Origin: Aneurinibacillus soli | GTDB lineage: Bacteria > Bacillota > Bacilli > Aneurinibacillales > Aneurinibacillaceae | Length of the DNA stretch: 32,500 nucleotides | NCBI RefSeq assembly: GCF_002355375.1 | Contig: NZ_AP017312.1 | Coordinates: forward strand, 27,501-60,000 | Reading direction: 5' to 3' | In this document: positions 24,807-32,500 of the stretch, in pieces | Numbering within the stretch: position 1 is the first letter of the stretch | Layout of the letters: each line of letters starts with the position of its first letter | The notes under the pieces: model-generated | Database searches by the model: none | Told to the model about the DNA's origin: nothing | The model's input: the letters and a program-made list of their open reading frames with translations, nothing else | Translations under genes and position numbers: made by a program

Positions 24807-27761
24807 TTACTTTCCCTCCCGGCCAACTGTTTCCAGCGGCTTGTAATCGGCACGGCTCCATTTACGTTCAACTTCAACGCCCGTCTGCGGATTTCGATTA
24901 CCATAGCGAGAGTTAATACGTGGCAGCGGAGTGTCACCTTCTACGTTTAACACCTGCATTTTAACCTTTGCTTCTTTATAGGCAGGCGTATGTGTCGTCA
25001 GGTCATGATGATTCCCTGTCAGTAGATTAACAGCCGAATCCTCTTTTGTTGAATTCATTGGCACGTACAACTCTTTTCCACGTACACGATCTGTTACAAG
25101 AACGCGCAGCTTCACAGCACCGTACGGCGATTCGAGACGGACAAGAGAACCATCTTTCACACCGCGTTCTTTCGCCAATTCTGGTGAAATTTCAACGAAT
25201 GTGTCAGGAACTTTGTGATTGATCCCATCAGACTTACCCGTCATATTTCCTTCGTGGAAGTGCTCAAGCAGACGTCCATTATTCACAAGCAGATCGAATT
25301 CACTCGGCAATTCAACCGGCGGAATCCAGTCGGTCGGGAAGAGGCGTGCCTTGCCATCTGGGAACGGGAACTTCTCCAAATATAAAATAGGTGTATCAGT
25401 TCCATCAGCCTGAACCGGCCAGAGCAAACTTTTGAATCCTTCCAGACGCTCGTAGTTCACACCTGCGAACAGCGGGGCAAGACTTGCCGCTTCAGCCATG
25501 ATTTCACCCGGATTGTTGTACTGCCAGTCTGCCCCCATCGCATTTGCCGCCTCAGTGAGAATCACCCAGTCCGGACGAGTGCCCTTGAGCGGTTCAAGCA
25601 CCTGATACAAACGTTGAATACGACGTTCTGTATTGGTGAAAGTTCCTTCCTTTTCAAGGCTTGGACTTGCTGGCAGGATCACATCCGCGAATTGAGCGGT
25701 CTTGGTTAGGAAAATATCCTGAACAACCAGGAATTCCAGCTTCTCAAGTGCTGCATGAATATAGTTCGCATTGGCATCCACCCATGCCATTTCCTCGCCC
25801 ATGATATACATCGCTTTTAAACGACCCTCATGAATCGCTTCAATCATGGCCGGGTTATCCATCCCCTTCTCAGCTGGAAGAGTTACACCCCATGCCTGCT
25901 CGTAACGAGCGCGAACAGTATCGTCTGTCACAAGCTCATAGCCTGGGAAGAAATTCGGCAGCGTACCGAAGTCACATGCTCCTTGTACGTTGTTATGTCC
26001 ACGAAGTGGGAACGCCCCTGCATTCGGTCGGGCGAAGTTGCCCGTTACCAGCAACAGGTTGCTGATTGCGGTACTCGTCTCACTGGCGCCACAGTGCTGG
26101 GTAACGCCCATGGCCCAGAAAATTGCGGTGCCATCTGCTTCATGAATCATGGTTGCCGTCTGAATCAACTGCTCTTTCGAGAGACCCGTTACTTTTTCCG
26201 CATACTCCAGCGTGTATTTTTCAAGTGATTTCGCATAATCGGCAAAACCATTTACTTTCTCATGCAGGAACGCCACATCATGCCAACCTTTGTCGATGAT
26301 GTATTTGGTTACAGAAGACAGCCATACATGGTCAGTCCCCGAATTTGTGCGAAGAAACAGATCCGAGCGCTCTGCCATTTCATTTTTACGAAGATCCGCA
26401 ACAATCAACTTCTGTGTGCCTTTCTTCTGTGCACGCTTGAGACGTGTTGCGATAACCGGGTGCGCTTCTGCCGGATTTGCCCCAACGATAATGCCGAGAC
26501 CTGCACCTGCCATGTCGTAGATGGAACCTGCGTCACCACCATAGCCAACTGTGCGGAACAACCCTGTTGTCGCCGGGGACTGGCAGTAGCGTGAGCAGTT
26601 ATCTACGTTATTCGTCCCCCCAACGGAACGCGCCAGTTTTTGCATCAAATAGTTCTCTTCATTCGTACATTTAGAAGAGGAGATAAATCCAAGCGCATCG
26701 GCACCATCACGGTTTTTAATTCCCAGCATTTTGCTTGCTATCAAGGCATATGCTTCTTCCCATGTGGCCTCAACAAACGTATCGCCTTTACGAATGAGCG
26801 GCTTGGTCAAGCGGTCTTCACTGTTCACGAAGTCCCAGCCGAATTTACCTTTTACGCACGTAGAGATGCCGTTAACCGGGGAATCCGGAGTCGGTTGAAC
26901 CTTGAGAATCTTGCGCCCTTTGGTCCAGACTTCAAACGTACAGCCTACGCCGCAGAACGTACAGACCGTCTTCGTCTTCTTCGTACGTGTGCTACGGATA
27001 GTCGCTTCGAGATCGGATACCGCAAGAATCCCGCTGTAGCCCGGCTCTACTTCTTTTACAAGCTCAATCATCGGAGCCATCAGTTCCGGCTTTAAGTTCG
27101 TCATGATACCGGCTTCGCCAAGCATCGATTTTTCCATCAGAGCATTACATGGGCATACGTTCACACAGTGCCCACAGGAAACACACGAAGATTCATTAAT
27201 ATTCACATCGTTATCCCAGATTACACGCGGACGATCGAGTTCCCAGTTAATCGAGAGCGTCTCGTTAACCTGCACGTTCTGACACGCCTCCACACACTGG
27301 CCGCACAAAATACATTGTGTCGGATCATACCGATAGAATGGGTGCGACATATCAACTTCATACGGTTTTGGGCTGAACGGATACGATTGATGTTCAATGC
27401 CCATCATTTCCACCGTGTTGTGGATACGGCAGTCGCCGTTGTTATTATCACAAACTGTACAGTAAAGTAGGTGATTTTCCAGGATGCGATCCATTGCCTC
27501 TGTTTGCGCTGCTTTTGCCGAAAGAGACTTTGTTTCGACTACCATGCCTGACTGCGCTTTTGTCGCACATGAACGTACCAACTGCCCATTTACTTCAACC
27601 ATACAGGTATCGCATGTTTGAATTGTACCGAGATTCTGATGATAGCAGATGTGCGGAATCTCAATGCCGTTCTCTTTGATCACATCCACCAAGTTCTGGT
27701 CGGTACTCGCTTCGTAACTTTTGCCGTTAATCGAAAGCGACACAGGTGTCTTCGTCTCCAT
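24807..27761 (-). CDS. Formate dehydrogenase, alpha subunit with N-terminal Fe-S domains (YrhE-like)
   Basis: Cytoplasmic molybdopterin enzyme of 984 aa that oxidises formate to CO2. N-terminal 2Fe-2S domain with C39, C50, C53, C65; His-Cys3 motif H97, C101, C104, C111; two 4Fe-4S sets C150/153/156/160 and C193/196/199/203; then the Mo domain with its 4Fe-4S cluster (C267, C270, C274, C302) and molybdopterin-binding domains to the end. The catalytic residue is C393, coded by TGC and not a selenocysteine UGA. It is followed by Q394 where E. coli FDH-H has His. ATG at 27761 follows GGGGGAGG; the 13 upstream residues lack support. First gene of the fdh-DUF1641-FNT operon, with a long structured leader. 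Confidence 0.92.
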   Translation of the reverse strand: METKTPVSLSINGKSYEASTDQNLVDVIKENGIEIPHICYHQNLGTIQTCDTCMVEVNGQLVRSCATKAQSGMVVETKSLSAKAAQTEAMDRILENHLLYCTVCDNNNGDCRIHNTVEMMGIEHQSYPFSPKPYEVDMSHPFYRYDPTQCILCGQCVEACQNVQVNETLSINWELDRPRVIWDNDVNINESSCVSCGHCVNVCPCNALMEKSMLGEAGIMTNLKPELMAPMIELVKEVEPGYSGILAVSDLEATIRSTRTKKTKTVCTFCGVGCTFEVWTKGRKILKVQPTPDSPVNGISTCVKGKFGWDFVNSEDRLTKPLIRKGDTFVEATWEEAYALIASKMLGIKNRDGADALGFISSSKCTNEENYLMQKLARSVGGTNNVDNCSRYCQSPATTGLFRTVGYGGDAGSIYDMAGAGLGIIVGANPAEAHPVIATRLKRAQKKGTQKLIVADLRKNEMAERSDLFLRTNSGTDHVWLSSVTKYIIDKGWHDVAFLHEKVNGFADYAKSLEKYTLEYAEKVTGLSKEQLIQTATMIHEADGTAIFWAMGVTQHCGASETSTAISNLLLVTGNFARPNAGAFPLRGHNNVQGACDFGTLPNFFPGYELVTDDTVRARYEQAWGVTLPAEKGMDNPAMIEAIHEGRLKAMYIMGEEMAWVDANANYIHAALEKLEFLVVQDIFLTKTAQFADVILPASPSLEKEGTFTNTERRIQRLYQVLEPLKGTRPDWVILTEAANAMGADWQYNNPGEIMAEAASLAPLFAGVNYERLEGFKSLLWPVQADGTDTPILYLEKFPFPDGKARLFPTDWIPPVELPSEFDLLVNNGRLLEHFHEGNMTGKSDGINHKVPDTFVEISPELAKERGVKDGSLVRLESPYGAVKLRVLVTDRVRGKELYVPMNSTKEDSAVNLLTGNHHDLTTHTPAYKEAKVKMQVLNVEGDTPLPRINSRYGNRNPQTGVEVERKWSRADYKPLETVGREGK

Positions 27762-27805
27762 ACTTCCTCCCCCAATTTCTTCATTTTCATGTACCGGCAC
27801 ACAAT

Positions 27806-27876
27806 AAAAAATCCACCATGAAACAACCGCCTGAGACTTTACCCGTTCTCAGGTCAATACGTTGTTTCATGGTGGA
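27806..27876 (-). terminator. Terminator-like hairpin in the fdh leader (attenuator candidate)
   Basis: A perfect 16-bp stem (27812-27827 with 27861-27876) encloses a second stem CCTGAGA/TCTCAGG (27830-27836, 27847-27853). On the minus strand it is followed by TTTTTTATTG, the shape of an intrinsic terminator. It stands only about 45-50 bases before the fdh start codon, with no room for a promoter in between, so fdh transcripts must read through it. It could instead serve mainly as terminator of the upstream DUF2294 gene. Confidence 0.7.
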
Positions 27877-27884
27877 ATCGTCGT

Positions 27885-27904
27885 CAGCACTTACGTAAGT
27901 ACTG
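27885..27904. promoter_or_regulatory. 20-bp near-perfect palindrome
   Basis: A palindrome with a 12-bp perfect core ACTTACGTAAGT, broken at one pair only, lies just upstream of the hairpin in the fdh leader. It could be an operator for a dimeric regulator or an extra RNA hairpin. Confidence 0.45.
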
Positions 27905-28048
27905 TCATATACCAGTCCGCCATATATCAGTTAACGGTTACAATAACAAGAAACCAATAGAATACGATTACCGTAATCAATTCGCAACTTATCATTATAC
28001 CCCTATCAAATTACGATGAACAAAACGTCATACTCAAATCCATTTAAC

Positions 28049-28077
28049 ATTATAGTAACAAATTCTTCACATGTCTA
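28049..28077 (-). promoter_or_regulatory. Sigma-A promoter of the fdh operon
   Basis: TAGACA (28072-28077), 17-bp spacer, TATAAT (28049-28054) on the minus strand. The -35 lies inside the last codons of the DUF2294 gene. Confidence 0.65.
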
Positions 28078-28429
28078 GCTCTAATGGTCTATCAAAGACA
28101 AAAACTGTCATGGCTGTATCCATTTCATAACGGAAATCTACAAAAAGCGTGACCATTTTAGCATTCACAAGTTCTTCTAGCGGTCGCCCCACTGATAAAT
28201 CTTCATAAATCTTTTTAATGAATTCAGTTCGAGTTTCATGAATCATCCGTTTGCCTTCTTCTGTCCGGCTCATAAATTTCTCAACGCTTGTAAGGTTTCC
28301 CTTCATTTCACAAATCGCCCACGGTCCGGCAAATCGGGTAACAATGTGAGTAGGGCCCTTTCCAACATGTGTTTTACGAATTTCACGGACAAGATTACTG
28401 AATTCATGAGCAATACGGGCAGTACTCAT
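28067..28429 (-). CDS. DUF2294 (MpsC-like) small protein
   Basis: Soluble protein of 120 aa, recognised as DUF2294 by FSNLVREIRKTHVGKGPTHI, a CEMKGNLTSVEKFM middle and a VTLFVDFRYEMDTAMTVFVF end. The biochemical role is not settled. B. subtilis has a similar small gene (yrhF) beside its formate dehydrogenase genes, so the association is conserved. It is upstream of and on the same strand as fdh, and divergent from fdhD. The ATG at 28429 follows a GGGAAGGTGAAG stretch. Confidence 0.75.
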   Translation of the reverse strand: MSTARIAHEFSNLVREIRKTHVGKGPTHIVTRFAGPWAICEMKGNLTSVEKFMSRTEEGKRMIHETRTEFIKKIYEDLSVGRPLEELVNAKMVTLFVDFRYEMDTAMTVFVFDRPLELDM

Positions 28430-28517
28430 TGTTCTTCACCTTCCCTGCTGCATATCCTGCTCATCTAGAATTGCATGTTTCTGCTTACAATGCAAGAGAA
28501 GGGTACAAAAAATTCTT

Positions 28518-28545
28518 TTGACTTTCTTCCATCACGAACTACAAT
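28518..28545 (+). promoter_or_regulatory. Sigma-A promoter of fdhD
   Basis: TTGACT (28518-28523), 16-bp spacer, TACAAT (28540-28545), about 30 bases before the fdhD start. Confidence 0.7.
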
Positions 28546-28576
28546 AAAACAAGAAAGAAAGGTGGTCTTGTTCAGC

Positions 28577-29377
28577 ATGGTTCATCCTGTAGCTCACTCT
28601 CGCACCGTCTGGCACTATGAAAACAACGAATGGACGGAACGCACAGATGAAGTAGTAAATGAATTCCCTGTTACAATTTTTCTCGATGAAGAAGAGTTTG
28701 CAACTGTCGTATGCACACCTGAATACATCGAAGATCTCGTAGTCGGATTTCTGGCATCAGAAGGAGTTATCCGTTCCTTTGATGACATCAAAACCATCAC
28801 AATCCAGGAAGAAGAAGGATTCGCCCATGTAGAAACCCATGCACGACATAAGCTGAATCAACGTCTGTATTCCAAGCGCTATATTACTTCATGCTGTGGA
28901 AAAAGTCGCCAGCATTTTTATTTTTACAATGATGCCCGTACGGCCAAAGTCATGACTGAAAAAAACGTCCTTCTTACCCCTGAAGATTGCTCTCACCTGA
29001 TTGCGGCTATGCAGGAAAACTCTGTTGTATTCCGAAATACAGGTGGTGTTCATAATGCAGCGTTGTGCGATAAAAAGGGCATTTTGATTGACCGCATGGA
29101 TATCGGCCGTCATAATGCGCTCGACAAAATCTACGGCTACTGCCTGCAACATAATATCTCTCTACACGATAAAGTAATTGCATTCAGCGGACGCATCTCT
29201 TCGGAAGTGCTGCTCAAAGTGGCCAAAATCGGCTGTGAAGTAGTTCTATCCAAATCAGCACCCACCCGCTTAGCCCTTGAACTTGCCGAAGAACTCGGCA
29301 TTACGGCTGTCGGCTTTATTCGCGGCAGTTCGCTAAACGTGTACACCCACCCGGAACGTATTGTTATACAAAAATAA
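28577..29377 (+). CDS. fdhD: FdhD, sulfurtransferase for formate dehydrogenase
   Basis: FdhD-family protein of 266 aa. It passes sulfur to the Mo-bis-MGD cofactor of formate dehydrogenase and is needed for its activity. Seen: CTPEYIEDLVVGFLASEGVI, the cysteine site YITSCCGKS (C106/C107), FRNTGGVHNAAL, MDIGRHNALDKIYGY and FSGRISSEVLLKVAKIGCEVVLSKSAPT. The Cys pair is adjacent rather than the C-x-x-C known from E. coli. I chose the ATG at 28577, after AAAGGTGG; starts further upstream lie before or in the promoter. It is transcribed divergently from DUF2294-fdh. Its 3' end overlaps the convergent AraC gene by 14 bases. Confidence 0.9.
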   Translation: MVHPVAHSRTVWHYENNEWTERTDEVVNEFPVTIFLDEEEFATVVCTPEYIEDLVVGFLASEGVIRSFDDIKTITIQEEEGFAHVETHARHKLNQRLYSKRYITSCCGKSRQHFYFYNDARTAKVMTEKNVLLTPEDCSHLIAAMQENSVVFRNTGGVHNAALCDKKGILIDRMDIGRHNALDKIYGYCLQHNISLHDKVIAFSGRISSEVLLKVAKIGCEVVLSKSAPTRLALELAEELGITAVGFIRGSSLNVYTHPERIVIQK

Positions 29378-30611
29378 TTTCAATTGTGCCTCGATATTCA
29401 CTCGGAGCTAACCCCGCATATTTTTTAAAAATGGCGCTAAAGTAGTTAGGCGTGTTAAAACCAAGCTCTTCAGCAATTTGTTCAATGGTCTTATTTGTGT
29501 GTCGCAAAAGCCAGATGGCACGCTGCAGGCGGACAAATGTAACATACTCTACAAAACTCCGGCCCGTTTCTTTCTTGAACAATCGACTGAAATAGGCCGG
29601 GCTTAAATTCACCTGTCCTGCCACACAGGTCACGGTTAGATCCTCTGTATAATGTTCATTGATATATCGGCTACACTGCTGGATCAACTTATCATCTGCG
29701 ATCTGGTCATGATACCGTAAGGAGAGACGCTCATATGGAGGAGTTCTCCTTGCTTTTCGCGCTTCCCTATAGGAGCGAAATAAAGCCAGCGGCTCACGGT
29801 AAATCTCTCCGACTCCAATGTATATATGTATATTCTGCTCTTCCTCCAGCTCTGTGATCACGGAAAGCAATGCAGACTGTCCTGCCTCCCAACAACGAAG
29901 AGACGGATATGCTTCAGGAATACGAAGCAAGAGAAGCATGTGTTTGCGGTAGGATAGAAAAAACAGATGCGGAACAAGTGGACCGAGATGCTTCTGTACA
30001 CACTGGCGAATTTGCTCGGCTGCATCCCATTCTTCTGGACGTTCACGTTCTGGAAACCGAACAAATCCCTGAATAAAACAGACTATATTCGGGATTGCTT
30101 CTCCTGGAAAAAAAGAACGTGTTTGAATCAATTCAGCCTCAGTCCGCACTTCATCACGTAGCAACCGTCTTAAGAAAGCTTCCTGAAATGGTTTAACATC
30201 CCGCTCATTCTGATCAGGAACCTGTTCATAAATATCCTGGTAGTTCAAAGGGCTATCCAGCTCTTTTGATAACGCTTCCAAATTTCTTTTAAGCGTGCGG
30301 AGAAACAGACTCTTTTTTAATGGCTTTATAAACAAAGAAGGTAGCTTCATCTCGATTGCTATTGGAGATGTGGACAGGATCGAGGGCGCTAAAATAGGAA
30401 TAATCCGACATTCCCGATTTATTTTGCGAACCCGATTTATTTTCACCCAGTCAAATACAGTATGGATTTCGATTAATAAAATATGGATGCTTTCTGCCCG
30501 AAGCTCTGTACTTTCTTCTACTTGACAACATGTGCCGAATTCCTCTCGCATCCATGTGCTTATCTTCTCTTTCTCTTCTGCATCTTGCATAATCAGCTGA
30601 ATGATATACAA
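29364..30611 (-). CDS. AraC-family regulator with degenerate receiver-like N terminus
   Basis: Regulator of 415 aa. The C-terminal 100 residues are a two-HTH AraC domain (LTVTCVAGQVNLSPAYFSRLFKKETGRSF, then IEQIAEELGFNTPNYFSAIFKKYAGLAPSEYR). The first about 115 residues look like a response-regulator fold (strand YIIQLIM, HILLIEI at the phospho-acceptor position, FIKPLKK at the conserved Lys) but lack the normal Asp residues, so it is probably a pseudo-receiver. The middle is unassigned. I chose the TTG at 30611: AGGAG lies six bases upstream and the promoter at 30658-30686 excludes the earlier ATGs. It is divergent from the DUF485/symporter operon, its likely target. Confidence 0.8.
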   Translation of the reverse strand: MYIIQLIMQDAEEKEKISTWMREEFGTCCQVEESTELRAESIHILLIEIHTVFDWVKINRVRKINRECRIIPILAPSILSTSPIAIEMKLPSLFIKPLKKSLFLRTLKRNLEALSKELDSPLNYQDIYEQVPDQNERDVKPFQEAFLRRLLRDEVRTEAELIQTRSFFPGEAIPNIVCFIQGFVRFPERERPEEWDAAEQIRQCVQKHLGPLVPHLFFLSYRKHMLLLLRIPEAYPSLRCWEAGQSALLSVITELEEEQNIHIYIGVGEIYREPLALFRSYREARKARRTPPYERLSLRYHDQIADDKLIQQCSRYINEHYTEDLTVTCVAGQVNLSPAYFSRLFKKETGRSFVEYVTFVRLQRAIWLLRHTNKTIEQIAEELGFNTPNYFSAIFKKYAGLAPSEYRGTIEIIFV

Positions 30612-30657
30612 GTCTCTCTCCTCTTTCTTTATGAAATTCGACAGTTTCTTATGTAAA

Positions 30658-30686
30658 ATCATACTATATTTTTCTGAATAGGACAA
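30658..30686 (-). promoter_or_regulatory. Sigma-A promoter of the AraC-type gene
   Basis: TTGTCC (30681-30686), 17-bp spacer, TATGAT (30658-30663) on the minus strand. The predicted start near 30651 lies 40 bases before the TTG start codon. No clear promoter for the opposite, symporter side was found in 30687-30840. Confidence 0.65.
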
Positions 30687-30840
30687 ATTTTTGTATATTT
30701 TAGACATTTTATTGTAAGGTATCTGCGTGGTGAATCCATTACAATCAATACTAACTATTTTATCTGCCGCACAACTAAGGAGGGAATCAATCGCGCGGCA
30801 CATTTAGATACTAGAAATTAAAAAAGGAGGGGAAAACCTT

Positions 30841-31209
30841 ATGGCAGCTGAGTTTACTGAGTATGAATATGTTGCTGCAGGCACTGTTGATGTAAGTCAA
30901 CTAGAGCCACTTGACAGAGAAACTGCACGTATCATGAAAGATGAGATGTCAACCGGTTCCAAATTAACAATCTTTTATTATGCTTTTATTTTTATGATCC
31001 CTATTTTGAACTGGCATGCAAGCGGATTCATGTTCTCTCGTATGTGGGGTGGCATGACATATACCTGGTTTATTACCGGCATTGTCGCCATGGGCATGGC
31101 ATTTACTATTGCTTATGTTCATACTTCTCTTTATGAAAAGCGCTTACACAAATATCAAGGAGGCACGGGTGCTTCATCTGCTCATTCTGAAGGGAGGAAT
31201 ATCGGCTAA
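30841..31209 (+). CDS. DUF485 membrane protein, YwcB-like symporter partner
   Basis: Small membrane protein of 122 aa, DUF485 family, with two helices (about 45-62 and 75-97) and soluble ends. Such proteins are regularly encoded directly before ActP/YwcA-type sodium:solute symporters and are presumed to be a partner subunit. AAAGGAGG lies about nine to ten bases before the ATG. Its stop overlaps the symporter start (TAATG), showing translational coupling. The N terminus is acidic (EFTEYEYVAAGTVD). Confidence 0.87.
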   Translation: MAAEFTEYEYVAAGTVDVSQLEPLDRETARIMKDEMSTGSKLTIFYYAFIFMIPILNWHASGFMFSRMWGGMTYTWFITGIVAMGMAFTIAYVHTSLYEKRLHKYQGGTGASSAHSEGRNIG

Positions 31210-32500
31210 TGCTCCAGACACTACTCGAACCTAAAATGCTCTTAACCATCATTTTGATGAGTACGATTGTTTATATCACGTATTTAACAAAGAAAAGCTC
31301 CACTGCCTCCGATTACTTTGTAGGTGGGCGAAGCTTCGGATGGTTCACCAATGGTTCAGCCATCGGTGGCGATTATCTGAGCGCTGCAACGTTTCTCGGT
31401 ATCGCAGGTCTGACGTTCCAGCTTGGATATGATGGCGCTTATTATGCTTTTTGTTTCTCCATCGGCCTAACGTTGCTCGCTATTTTTGTTGCTGGACCGC
31501 TTCGCCGTTTTGGAGCATATACAGTCGCTGACTTCCTGGCGTACCGCTTTCACAGCAAACGTGCTCGTCTGGCCGCAGTAGCCGTTGTTCTTGCGATTTC
31601 TGGATTTTATGCAGCTCCACAGCTTCTCGGTGCGGCTCAAATTTTGAGTATGTTTTTCGGCACAACCTATGAATTCGGTATTATTTTTACATGTACAGTT
31701 ATGGTTTTCTACGTAGGTGTTGGCGGTATGAAAGGTACAACAATTAACCAGGCTCTTGAGCTTTGGATTCGTCTTGGTGCCTTCGTGTTAATGGCAGCCG
31801 CTGCCGTCTATGGCGGTCTTCATTATGATAGAATTCTTGCATCTATTAATGAGTTCCAAGGGTCTATTACAGGTACTGCCCAATTTGCAAAGGATGGGAA
31901 AGATGTCGCTTTTGACGGTGCTTCTTGGACGGGAACAGGTCACTACTTCCCTACATTCTGGCAAACGATTTCCATGACAATCGGTCTGTCACTTGGTACG
32001 ATCGGTCTGCCTCACATCCTGCTTCGCTTCTATACAAACCCAAGCGCAAAAGCAGCTCGTAAATCTGCTTTGATGGCGATTGGTATTGCAAGCGTATTCT
32101 TTTTCTTTGCGGTTTACCTCGGTGCTGTCGGACGTGCCGTTTTCCTTAGTGGCTCTGCAAGCCCCGAAGTTATGAAAGATCTCGTAGCAGGTGGTAATAA
32201 CATGGTTATTCCATCTACGGCACAAGCCCTCGGTGGTGAATGGTTACTTGGTCTCGTAATCGCCGGTGCTTTTGCTGCGATCTTCTCTAATCTCTCCGGT
32301 CTATTTATTGCAAGTTCTGGAGCTCTCGCACACGATCTGTACGCGACGTTTATGCGTAAAAACATTACAGAGCGTGAGCGTGTTATTGCAGGTAAAGTAG
32401 CAATCGTAATCCTTGCTTTCCTATATGGCGCACTTGGCCTTATGGTAAAAACAGCATCCATCGGTCACCTTGTTGCCCTTGCATTTACGGTAGCTGCTAG
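31209..32500 (+). CDS. Sodium:solute symporter, ActP/YwcA-like (3' end outside window)
   Basis: Partial gene, 430 codons without a stop before the window ends. It belongs to the SSS family, acetate/short-chain monocarboxylate branch: SDYFVGGRSFGWFTNGSAIGGDYLSAATFLG near the N terminus, GAYTVADFLAYRF, YVGVGGMKGTTINQALELW and SLGTIGLPHILLRFYTNPSAKAARKSA. At least nine membrane helices are visible. GGGAGG precedes the ATG, which overlaps the DUF485 stop. Acetate is the likely substrate by family; the divergent AraC-type gene is the likely regulator. Neither is proven by the sequence. Confidence 0.88.
   Translation, partial: MLQTLLEPKMLLTIILMSTIVYITYLTKKSSTASDYFVGGRSFGWFTNGSAIGGDYLSAATFLGIAGLTFQLGYDGAYYAFCFSIGLTLLAIFVAGPLRRFGAYTVADFLAYRFHSKRARLAAVAVVLAISGFYAAPQLLGAAQILSMFFGTTYEFGIIFTCTVMVFYVGVGGMKGTTINQALELWIRLGAFVLMAAAAVYGGLHYDRILASINEFQGSITGTAQFAKDGKDVAFDGASWTGTGHYFPTFWQTISMTIGLSLGTIGLPHILLRFYTNPSAKAARKSALMAIGIASVFFFFAVYLGAVGRAVFLSGSASPEVMKDLVAGGNNMVIPSTAQALGGEWLLGLVIAGAFAAIFSNLSGLFIASSGALAHDLYATFMRKNITERERVIAGKVAIVILAFLYGALGLMVKTASIGHLVALAFTVAA

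Larger units (their letters stand above)
27762..28066 (-). promoter_or_regulatory. Long leader of the formate dehydrogenase operon
   Basis: These 305 bases hold no confident gene. They contain most of the fdh promoter (28049-28077), a second TATAAT-like word (27994-27999), small dyads (GATTAC-G-GTAATC near 27966-27978), the 20-bp palindrome at 27885-27904, and the terminator-like hairpin at 27812-27876. Transcription from the promoter would give a leader of about 280 nt. A 27-codon open frame (MKQRIDLRTG..., ATG at 27821-27819) spans the hairpin but has no ribosome binding site. Confidence 0.6.

Noticed and set aside
26582-26600. Possible selenocysteine site in formate dehydrogenase
   Set aside because: The active-site codon is TGC (Cys), and the frame has no internal TGA.
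27806-27876. TPP, glycine or other known riboswitch in the fdh leader
   Set aside because: CTGAGA and CTCAGG words occur, but the other conserved parts of those riboswitches are absent; left as an unassigned structure.

Overview
The window looks like ordinary chromosome from a low- to medium-GC Bacillales bacterium. The gene sets match Bacillus-type modules (znuACB-zur, yrhDEFG-like formate dehydrogenase, ywcBA-like symporter, ykoGHI-like two-component/PepSY set), and ribosome binding sites are strong AGGAGG types. An Aneurinibacillus/Brevibacillus-like member of the Paenibacillaceae is my best guess, but this is inference from gene content only. I see no rRNA, tRNA, CRISPR array, prophage or insertion sequence. 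Most genes lie on the minus strand.

Layout, left to right. (1) 63-3194: an ArlRS/YkoGH-like two-component system and an exported protein made of three PepSY repeats. (2) 3562-6609: the zinc uptake operon znuA-znuC-znuB-zur with a clear sigma-A promoter and a Zur half-site. (3) 6817-9581: feoA plus an iron transporter FeoB split into two overlapping genes, followed by a remnant of a metal P-type ATPase. (4) 9878-10525: two small unknown genes. (5) 10692-17286: a CBS-PAS-PAS-AAA+ sigma-54 activator, a putrescine aminotransferase, a BADH-type aldehyde dehydrogenase and a glutamate dehydrogenase. (6) 17437-20020: an MFS protein overlapped by a small gene, a DUF3501 protein, and a rubrerythrin under a near-perfect PerR box. 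(7) 20169-23258: two PuuP-like putrescine importers. (8) 23484-29377: FNT channel, DUF1641, formate dehydrogenase, DUF2294 and FdhD. (9) 29364-32500: an AraC-type regulator divergent from a DUF485/ActP-like symporter pair that runs off the window.

The most interesting pattern is that regions 5 and 7 look like one regulon. Good -24/-12 (sigma-54) promoters stand before glutamate dehydrogenase, the aldehyde dehydrogenase-aminotransferase operon and both importers, and the only sigma-54 activator in the window sits at the end of the cluster. The implied route is putrescine import, transamination to 4-aminobutanal, oxidation to GABA, and recycling of glutamate to 2-oxoglutarate. A second candidate for new biology is the roughly 280-nt leader of the formate dehydrogenase operon. 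It has a good sigma-A promoter at its start and a perfect 16-bp hairpin plus U-tract about 45 nt before the start codon, which is the layout of an attenuator or riboswitch.
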